Origin: Betaproteobacteria bacterium
Lineage (GTDB): Bacteria > Pseudomonadota > Gammaproteobacteria > Burkholderiales > Usitatibacteraceae
DNA: 36,334 nt
Direction of reading: 5' to 3'
NCBI GenBank assembly: GCA_025362705.1
Contig: JANYFH010000232.1
Span: 1-36,334, forward strand
Positions 30,747-36,334 of the stretch are shown in pieces. The translations under genes and the position numbers were made by a program. The first letter of the stretch is position 1; the number at the start of each line of letters is the position of its first letter. Under the pieces are notes generated by a model. The model had not been told where the DNA came from and did not search any database. It worked only from the letters and a program-made list of their open reading frames with translations.

Positions 30747-31049
30747 ATGAAAAAAGTAAACGTAGCACTCATTACCACCTTGCTTGGGTTAAGTATCGGC
30801 GCGTCAATCGCGTTCGCCCAGACACCAGCAGAACAGCCCAACGGCGAGCGTGCACACAAAATGCATGAGCGTTGGAAAGCCGCCGACAAAGATGGCGACG
30901 GCAAAATCAGCCGCGCAGAAGCTGTCGCACTGCCGCGTATTAACAAGCACTTCGACGAGATCGATACCAACAAGGATGGCTTCATCACACTGGAAGAGCT
31001 GAAAGCGTTTCACGAAAAGCGCGGCGCCCTCAAGCAAAAGCAATCCTGA
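30747..31049 (+). CDS. Small secreted EF-hand calcium-binding protein
   Basis: 100 residues from ATG 30747 with GGAG at 30737-30740. Signal peptide MKKVNVALITTLLGLSIGAS followed by IAFA, cut before QTPAEQ. Two EF-hand loops are complete: DKDGDGKISRAE and DTNKDGFITLEE, each with Asp/Asn at positions 1, 3 and 5, Gly at 6 and Glu at 12, separated by a helix (LPRINKHFDEI). The end is basic (KRGALKQKQS). It probably binds calcium in the periplasm. It lies before a hydrolase and a DUF1800/DUF1501 pair, but the 135-bp gap makes a shared operon uncertain. Confidence 0.88.
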   Translation: MKKVNVALITTLLGLSIGASIAFAQTPAEQPNGERAHKMHERWKAADKDGDGKISRAEAVALPRINKHFDEIDTNKDGFITLEELKAFHEKRGALKQKQS

Positions 31050-31184
31050 ACAATGCGTTGTTAAAAAGCGCATGAACATGCTGATGAATCAATTTGCCGG
31101 TGCGGACGGTGCCATGTTTTGGGCATCGTTCGCACCAGCATGGTTCATGCAAAAGACTGTGCAAGGTTTATCCGGTCAATCGAC

Positions 31185-32264
31185 ATGAAACGCGATTTGC
31201 CACTGGTGCTGAAGTACTTTGCCATCGTTGGCATTTCTTGTTTTCTTGCCTATGTAACCTCACACAGCATCGCGTCCGCGCAGTCAGTGTCTCCTGCGGT
31301 CGGACCCAAAATAAATGCAGGCGACCAAACCGACTACTCCGCGCCTGGTGCATACAAGGTAGAAACGTCGTTAAGCACCTGGAAAGACGCATCGCGCATG
31401 CGGGAGGTGCCGGTCAAACTTTATTTCCCCATTACTGCTGCGCCTAAAACTGACGCAGCGAAATTCCCGGTAATACTTTTTTCTCACGGACTCGGTGGCA
31501 GTCGCGAAGGCGGCAAGCGCTGGGCCGAGCATTGGACGAGCCACGGGTACGTTGTGGTGGCGATGCAACATGCTGGCAGCGATGAAGCTTTGTGGAAAGG
31601 TGTGCCGCCACGAGATTTTGCGGAACGGATGAAAGCCGGTATGACGATGTCCAATCTTGGTTTGCGCATCGACGATGTACATTTCGTGATCGATGAAATC
31701 ATCCGTCGCACTGCAGCTAGCGAGGCGCCATTTGCGAATGCAGATGCGAAACGGATCGGTATGTCCGGGCATTCGTTTGGCGGTCAAACGACGCAGGCCG
31801 TTGCGGGTCAACGGACGCCGTCGTCGGATAAGCAGCCTGCTCTGGAAGCGCGCATCACAGCTGCGATTGCGTTTAGCGCCAATGCGCGCAACAAAATAGA
31901 TTTACCGCGACAGTTTGGCGGGATCAAACTGCCGTATTTCTCCATCACCGGCAGCGAGGATGGGAGTATTCTTGGTGACGACACCAAGCCGGAGGATCGC
32001 CGCTTGCCTTATGCAAATATGCAGCCCGGTCAAAAATATCTCGCCGTATTCGATGGCGGAGATCATATGGTTTTCGGTGGCCACGGGTTTGGCCCGCGTC
32101 GGCCTGAGACAACGCGCGATAAAAAAATCCAGCTGGACGTGATGGCCGGTACGCTGGCGTTCTGGAATGCGAATTTGAAGCAGGACATGGTTGCGCGCGC
32201 CTGGCTCGACGACGGTGGCTACAAAGCGACGCTGGTTGTAAAAGATATTTTCGAGCATAAGTAA
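31185..32264 (+). CDS. Secreted alpha/beta hydrolase (PAF-acetylhydrolase/dienelactone-like)
   Basis: 359 residues from ATG 31185; an in-frame TTG at 31119 is a longer alternative, and no strong ribosome site is seen for either. The N-terminus MKRDLPLVLKYFAIVGISCF with LAYVTSHSIASA is a signal or anchor helix. The fold has FPVILFSHGLGGSREGGKRW (oxyanion region), YVVVAMQHAGSD, nucleophile elbow GMSGHSFGGQT, acid in ITGSEDGSILGDD, and His in FDGGDHMVFGGHG. This is the pattern of bacterial hydrolases annotated as PAF acetylhydrolase-like or predicted dienelactone hydrolases; the substrate is unknown. The DUF1800 gene begins 17 bp downstream, so they are likely an operon. Confidence 0.82.
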   Translation: MKRDLPLVLKYFAIVGISCFLAYVTSHSIASAQSVSPAVGPKINAGDQTDYSAPGAYKVETSLSTWKDASRMREVPVKLYFPITAAPKTDAAKFPVILFSHGLGGSREGGKRWAEHWTSHGYVVVAMQHAGSDEALWKGVPPRDFAERMKAGMTMSNLGLRIDDVHFVIDEIIRRTAASEAPFANADAKRIGMSGHSFGGQTTQAVAGQRTPSSDKQPALEARITAAIAFSANARNKIDLPRQFGGIKLPYFSITGSEDGSILGDDTKPEDRRLPYANMQPGQKYLAVFDGGDHMVFGGHGFGPRRPETTRDKKIQLDVMAGTLAFWNANLKQDMVARAWLDDGGYKATLVVKDIFEHK

Positions 32265-32281
32265 ATTGAGGGGCGAATGAA

Positions 32282-33772
32282 ATGCTGAACAAGATTGTTT
32301 TGACCGTCGCGGCGCTTGCGATTGCGAGCGCGACAAACGCATTCGCACAGGACGCCGCCATCGGTCTTGACGGTGCACGCCATTTGCTAGGCCGCGCCGG
32401 ATTTGCGGCAACCAGCAGTGACATACGCGCATTCGCCAAACTATCGCGCGCTGAAGCCGCAGATCGCCTCGTCAAGGCAGCAGCAGCAGCGACCTCTGCT
32501 ATCATGCCGCCGCCTTCATGGGTAAACGACAAGCCGCCTGCGCCCGCAAAACTGCAGGCGTTGTCGCAGCCTGAGCGTCAGGCCCTGCAGCGCGTGAATG
32601 TCGAACACGCGTTTGAATTACGTGAATGGTGGTTCCGTGAAATGTTGAATACGCCGTCGCCGTTAGCCGAAAAGATGACCCTCTTTTGGCACAACCATTT
32701 CGCAACCAGCCAGCAGAAAGTCCGTTTCACACCGCTTGTGTATCGCCAGAATCTGCTGCTGCGGCGCAATGCGCTCGGCAATTTCGGCACCATGCTGCGC
32801 GAAATGGGACGGGACCCGGCGATGCTGGTTTATCTCGATGGCGCCAACAGCCGCAAGGAGCAGCCGAACGAAAACTTCGCGCGTGAAGTGATGGAGCTTT
32901 TCACGCTGGGCGAGGGGCATTACAGTGAGAAGGACATCAAGGAAGCGGCGCGCGCATTTACTGGCTGGAGCGTTGATCGTGAAACGGGCGAATTCATGTT
33001 CCGTCGTGCCATTCACGATTACGGTAACAAGACTGTTCTGGGCAAGACCGGCAATTTCGATGGCGACCAGGTTTTCGATGTATTGCTGAACAAACCCGAG
33101 GCGGCGCAATTCATCACCAGAAAATTGTGGAAAGAATTCGTCTCAATGACGCCTGATGAGCGTGAGATCACGAAGCTTGCAGCGATGTTTCGCGACAGTG
33201 GATACAACATCGCTAAACTCATGCGCACCATGCTTTCTTCGGACGCGTTTTACGCGCCGGAGAATCGTGCCGCATTGATCAAGTCGCCGGTCGAGTTTGT
33301 GGTCGGCACCATGAAGACGTTCGAGATTGAGACGCCGAATCTGCGTCCATTCGTGCTCGCCAGCGCGCTGCTCGGGCAAAACGTATTTGCGCCCCCGAAC
33401 GTGAAAGGCTGGCCCGGCGGGGAAGCGTGGATCAACACCGCAACACTTCTGGGCAGAAAGCAGTTGCTCGATCGCCTTTTCAGGAACGAAGATCGCATGG
33501 ACGTCGCCATGCGTTCGGTCGATGCGATGGCCGAGCAGAATGGTGATGTCGCGCCACCCGGACGCGACGCGCGCATGCGGCGCCAAATGGAGCGGCAGAT
33601 GGGCGGCATACGCTGGAATCTGGATAAATGGGCCAAGGACTTCGGCACCGGTGTGCCGGAAATGACCAGGGTGATATTGCCGATGGCACCGATGACTGCC
33701 GTCGCCAGCGCTGATAACCCTGCCGACATCGTGCGGCAGTTGGTAGTCGATCCCGCGTATCAGCTGAAATAA
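32282..33772 (+). CDS. DUF1800 family protein
   Basis: 496 residues, ATG 32282 with GAGGGG at 32268-32273. Signal peptide MLNKIVLTVAALAIASATNA then FAQDA. The family core is present: RHLLGRAGFAATSSDI near the start of the mature part, EWWFREMLNTPSPLAEKMTL, FWHNHFATSQQKVR, LVYLDGANSRKEQPNENFAR, EVMELFTLGEGHY, ARAFTGWSVD, and near the C-terminus NVKGWPGGEAWINTATLLGR. The biochemical role of DUF1800 is not established; it is nearly always encoded next to a DUF1501 protein, as here. The pair is often thought to form an exported complex. An acidic and metal-like pattern (HNH of WHNHF) is visible, but I would not call an activity. Confidence 0.9.
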   Translation: MLNKIVLTVAALAIASATNAFAQDAAIGLDGARHLLGRAGFAATSSDIRAFAKLSRAEAADRLVKAAAAATSAIMPPPSWVNDKPPAPAKLQALSQPERQALQRVNVEHAFELREWWFREMLNTPSPLAEKMTLFWHNHFATSQQKVRFTPLVYRQNLLLRRNALGNFGTMLREMGRDPAMLVYLDGANSRKEQPNENFAREVMELFTLGEGHYSEKDIKEAARAFTGWSVDRETGEFMFRRAIHDYGNKTVLGKTGNFDGDQVFDVLLNKPEAAQFITRKLWKEFVSMTPDEREITKLAAMFRDSGYNIAKLMRTMLSSDAFYAPENRAALIKSPVEFVVGTMKTFEIETPNLRPFVLASALLGQNVFAPPNVKGWPGGEAWINTATLLGRKQLLDRLFRNEDRMDVAMRSVDAMAEQNGDVAPPGRDARMRRQMERQMGGIRWNLDKWAKDFGTGVPEMTRVILPMAPMTAVASADNPADIVRQLVVDPAYQLK

Positions 33773-33784
33773 TTGGAGACCAAA

Positions 33785-34957
33785 ATGAATCGCCGCAAAT
33801 TTTTAAGTGCTGTTGGCAGTCTTCCATTGATGGGCACAATCAATGGCGTCGCCTGGGCCGCGGCGCCGACGACAGCTGCTTCCACGCCGTATAACAACCT
33901 GCTGGTACTGATCGAATTGAAAGGTGCCAATGACGGCCTGAACACAGTTATCCCTTTCACCAATCCGCTCTATGCACAACTGCGTCCGCGACTCGCCATC
34001 GCGCGCGATCAGGTATTGCAACTGTCCGAGCAGGAGGGCTTGCATCCCGCATTGCAACCCTTGATGCCGCTGTGGCAGAACAAAGAGCTCGCAGTGGTGC
34101 AGGGTGTCGGTTATCCCAACGCCAATCTTTCGCATTTTCGCTCCATCGAAATCTGGGATACCGCATCGAAGAGCGATGAGTATCTCGATGCCGGCTGGCT
34201 CGCACGCGTATTCGCGCAAACACCCGCGCCACGCCAGTTTGCGGCCGACGGTGTGGTGGTGGGTTCGAGCGACATGGGGCCGCTGTCAGGGCTGGGGGTG
34301 CGTACGATTGCACTGGCGGATACTGCGCAATTCCTGCGCAACGCCAAGCTCGCGCAGTCCGGCACCGATGAACGCAACGCCGCGCTGAAGCATATCCTTG
34401 GCGTTGAAAACGAGATTGTCCACGCAGCCAGCAAGCTCAACGCCAATCGCGTATTCAAAACCGAATTTCCGCGTTCTGCATTTGGCAATCAGGTGCGCAC
34501 TGCGGCGCAGTTGGTCGCAAGCAACGCCGGCATGGCAACGATCCGGCTTACTTTGTCCGGCTTTGATACGCATGCCGGTCAGTTGGGAACACAGGCAAAC
34601 CTGCTCAAGGATTTGGCCGAGGGTACCAGCGCGTTGAAGGCGGCATTGACAGAACTGAATCGCTGGGATTCCACATTGGTGATGACGTACGCAGAGTTTG
34701 GTCGTCGCCCGAAAGAAAACCAAAGCGGCGGAACTGACCACGGCACGGCCAATGCGCACTTTGTCACCGGCGGCAAAGTCGTTGGCGGCATCTACGGGCA
34801 AGCACCGCAATTGAATCGCCTCGATGGCAATGGCAATCTGCCTTTCGCGGTTGATTTTCGCAGCATGTACGCCACCGTGATCGACAAATGGTGGGGACTG
34901 AATTCAGACAAGATTTTGCAGGGAAAATTTGCACCGCTGGATTTTGTGAAGACTTGA
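33785..34957 (+). CDS. DUF1501 family protein, Tat-exported
   Basis: 390 residues from ATG 33785 with GGAG at 33775-33778, 12 bases after the DUF1800 stop. The start MNRRKFLSAVGSLPLMGTIN is a twin-arginine type signal. The mature protein has the sulfatase-like DUF1501 core: NNLLVLIELKGANDGLNTVI, LPLHP-type segment LHPALQPLMPLW, VQGVGYPNANLSHFRSIEIW, LSGFDTHAGQL, VMTYAEFGRRPKEN, GTDHGTANAHFVTGGKVVGG. The conserved FDTH and TDHG motifs are those of alkaline-phosphatase-superfamily metal sites. It is co-encoded with the DUF1800 protein; both would be exported, this one folded by the Tat route. Confidence 0.9.
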   Translation: MNRRKFLSAVGSLPLMGTINGVAWAAAPTTAASTPYNNLLVLIELKGANDGLNTVIPFTNPLYAQLRPRLAIARDQVLQLSEQEGLHPALQPLMPLWQNKELAVVQGVGYPNANLSHFRSIEIWDTASKSDEYLDAGWLARVFAQTPAPRQFAADGVVVGSSDMGPLSGLGVRTIALADTAQFLRNAKLAQSGTDERNAALKHILGVENEIVHAASKLNANRVFKTEFPRSAFGNQVRTAAQLVASNAGMATIRLTLSGFDTHAGQLGTQANLLKDLAEGTSALKAALTELNRWDSTLVMTYAEFGRRPKENQSGGTDHGTANAHFVTGGKVVGGIYGQAPQLNRLDGNGNLPFAVDFRSMYATVIDKWWGLNSDKILQGKFAPLDFVKT

Positions 34958-34992
34958 ATGATGTAGCGTGCACAGCGTAAATAGCTTAATCG

Positions 34993-35050
34993 TTAGCACT
35001 GGTGCGGTTTTCAGGCAATAAGTGTCTGTAAAGCCCCGCCGGTTCTAGTG
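34993..35050 (+). repeat. Short dispersed repeat, hairpin form
   Basis: TTAGCACTGGTGCGGTTTTCAGGCA followed by an imperfect inverted arm ending CCCCGCCGGTTCTAGTG. It is like the copy at 14203-14256. A T-rich stretch (TTTTTACTATTTCTCC) follows at 35050-35066, so it may end the DUF1501 transcript. Confidence 0.55.
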
Positions 35051-35134
35051 TTTTTACTATTTCTCCTTTGTGCCGCACCGGTGTGTGAAGCGGGTTGCCG
35101 GACTTGATCTGAGGCTACCCGGGCATGCGCCGCT

Positions 35135-35140
35135 TATAAT
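35135..35140 (+). promoter_or_regulatory. -10 box (TATAAT) of tsaB
   Basis: A perfect TATAAT 28 bp before the tsaB ATG. The best upstream TTGATC (35104-35109) is 25 bp away, too far for a normal -35, so the -35 is unclear. Confidence 0.45.
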
Positions 35141-35167
35141 TGGCGCTTGCAATTTACTCATGCCGCC

Positions 35168-35899
35168 ATGAACCTCCTCGCCCTCGAGACTTCCACCGAA
35201 CGCTTGTCCATCGCGATCCTGCGCGATGATGAGTCGTTCGCGCGTGATGTCGATGCCGGGCAGCGGCATTCGGAGCTGGCGTTGCCGCTCATGCATGAAT
35301 TGCTCGCCGAGGCGAGACTGACTCTGCGCGATTTCGATGCCATCGCGTTCGGCCAAGGCCCCGGATCGTTCACTGGCGTGCGTATTGGCTGTGGACTTGC
35401 GCAAGGCCTGGCGCTGGGCATCGGCAAATCGCTGGTTCCAGTGCACACGCAGATGGCGCTCGCTGAGCAAACCGGTGAAGAACAAGTGCTGGTCGCAATC
35501 GATGCGCGCATGGGCGAAATTTATTTTGCGGCATATCGGCGCGACGAAACGTCGCCCAATGGATGGGCGGCGGTTGTGGCGCCGATGCTGGCCAGGCCCG
35601 AAGCGCTGCCGCTGCTGGAAGGAAATGACTGGTGCACGGTTGGCAGCGGCTTCGATGTGCCGCTGCTTTCAGATCAGCTGATGACGCGTTACCATGGCCA
35701 GATTGCGCGCGTCGCCCGCGACGTCTTGCCACGGGCTCTAGATGTTGCACACATTGCTGCGCGACAACTCAGAACAGCGGGCATGTCCAGCGCGATTCGG
35801 CCAGAGCATGCCGCGCCGCTCTACCTGCGCAACAAAGTCGCGATGACCATCGACGAGCGGCGTGAGCATCACGCGGCTAAAACAATTGCAGTTTCCTGA
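35168..35899 (+). CDS. tsaB: tRNA N6-threonylcarbamoyladenosine biosynthesis protein TsaB
   Basis: 243 residues from ATG 35168; an in-frame ATG 21 bases earlier is less likely given the motif. N-terminal MNLLALETSTERLSIAIL is the ASKHA/Kae1-like phosphate loop, and GQGPGSFTGVRIGCGLAQGL is the family hallmark. TsaB is a catalytically inactive partner of TsaD; with TsaE and TsaC it makes t6A at position 37 of ANN-decoding tRNAs, an essential step. The gene is followed nine bases later by rimI, the standard bacterial order. In E. coli yoaA is nearby; here the YoaA-like helicase is about 21 kb upstream. Confidence 0.94.
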   Translation: MNLLALETSTERLSIAILRDDESFARDVDAGQRHSELALPLMHELLAEARLTLRDFDAIAFGQGPGSFTGVRIGCGLAQGLALGIGKSLVPVHTQMALAEQTGEEQVLVAIDARMGEIYFAAYRRDETSPNGWAAVVAPMLARPEALPLLEGNDWCTVGSGFDVPLLSDQLMTRYHGQIARVARDVLPRALDVAHIAARQLRTAGMSSAIRPEHAAPLYLRNKVAMTIDERREHHAAKTIAVS

Positions 35900-35908
35900 A
35901 CGCCGACG

Positions 35909-36334
35909 ATGAGTGCCGTACTTTCAACGCTGCCTGTCCCGGAATTATCATTTATCGCGATGCGCGAGCACGATCTGGACGCGGTCGCCGCAATCGAGGC
36001 GGACGTGTATGTTTTCCCGTGGACCATCGGCAACTTTCGCGATTCGCTGCTAAGTGGGTACGATTGCTGGGGCTGTTGGACGGACGGTGAACTGATCGGC
36101 TATGCGATCGTGATGACGGCACTCGATGAAGCGCATCTGCTGAATTTTGCAGTGGCTAGCCGCTGGCAGCGACGCGGCGTAGGCGCCGCGTTTCTGCAAT
36201 TTCTCATCGATTGCGAGCGCAGCGGCAAACGCGACGTGTTGTATCTTGAAGTGCGACCGTCGAATGTGGCGGGATTGCGGCTGTACGAGCGGTTCGGTTT
36301 TAAACAGATGGGCGTGCGGCGCGACTACTACCCG
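35909..36334 (+). CDS. rimI: Ribosomal-protein-alanine N-acetyltransferase RimI (3' partial)
   Basis: An open frame from ATG 35909 to the window end, 142 codons without a stop, nine bases after tsaB. It is a GNAT acetyltransferase: MREHDLDAVAAIEADVY, FPWTIGNFRDSLLSGYDCWG (the FPW motif is typical of RimI), LLNFAVASRWQRRGVG (acetyl-CoA loop), LYLEVRPSNVAGLRLYERFG, FKQMGVRRDYY. RimI acetylates the N-terminal Ala of ribosomal protein S18. Only the last few residues should be missing. Confidence 0.93.
   Translation, partial: MSAVLSTLPVPELSFIAMREHDLDAVAAIEADVYVFPWTIGNFRDSLLSGYDCWGCWTDGELIGYAIVMTALDEAHLLNFAVASRWQRRGVGAAFLQFLIDCERSGKRDVLYLEVRPSNVAGLRLYERFGFKQMGVRRDYYP

Overview
This window looks like a chromosomal segment of a Gram-negative proteobacterium, most likely a betaproteobacterium of the Burkholderiales type. 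That placement is an inference from gene families, not a database result. It rests on a Liv-type transporter coupled to a PaaK-like ligase, a DksA with a lysine/alanine/proline-rich tail, an EnvZ/OmpR pair, DinG/YoaA, TsaB-RimI, lipoprotein and Tat signal peptides, and many class I/dienelactone-type hydrolases. Base composition is moderately GC-rich, with two visibly AT-richer pockets (about 4.5-5.5 kb and 21.85-22.5 kb) that hold gene remnants. The window cuts a gene at each end (a periplasmic binding protein at the left, rimI at the right).

Layout. 1-3344: end of a branched-chain/aromatic-acid type ABC uptake operon (binding protein, LivF-like ATPase, a 99-residue unknown protein, a phenylacetate-CoA-ligase-like enzyme), followed by a tartrate/isopropylmalate-type dehydrogenase (3389-4477). 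4478-5500: about 1 kb without an intact gene, holding a frameshifted CopG-family antitoxin remnant and short repeats. 5501-8421: DksA, an NlpC/P60 hydrolase, a Tat-exported dienelactone hydrolase and a SAM methyltransferase. 8536-11974: a three-gene operon of a lipoprotein peptidase-like hydrolase and a NatAB-like ABC exporter. 12208-16927: DinG-family helicase and a large PAS-PAS-GGDEF diguanylate cyclase. 17190-19817: a truncated DUF3455 gene, a receiver-Ser/Thr-kinase fusion, and an outer-membrane phenol-pathway-like protein. 20056-25367: a large secreted alpha/beta hydrolase, an HNH remnant, a small lipoprotein, and an 820-residue winged-helix/STAND ATPase/TPR regulator. 25507-26372: a divergent pair of small genes, one of them an orphan ClpB C-terminal domain. 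26651-30331: a second PaaK-like ligase and an EnvZ/OmpR two-component system. 30747-34957: an EF-hand protein, a hydrolase, and a DUF1800/DUF1501 pair. 35168-end: tsaB and rimI (t6A modification and ribosomal-protein acetylation).

The signals least explained by ordinary genes are two dispersed non-coding repeat families. One is a roughly 165-175 bp palindromic MITE-like element with two inverted copies (11975-12149 and 30334-30497), about 95 percent identical by eye. One copy touches the stop codon of an ABC permease and the other touches the start codon of ompR. The second is a shorter intergenic element starting near CTAGCACTGGCGCGG with at least six recognisable copies between genes, one of which supplies the dinG stop codon. 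Other points worth a second look are the orphan ClpB D2-small domain beside a STAND regulator, the DUF3455 fragment lying in frame with the kinase across a single TAG, and the DksA that keeps only one of the four zinc cysteines.

No rRNA, tRNA, CRISPR array, transposase or prophage gene was recognised in the window.
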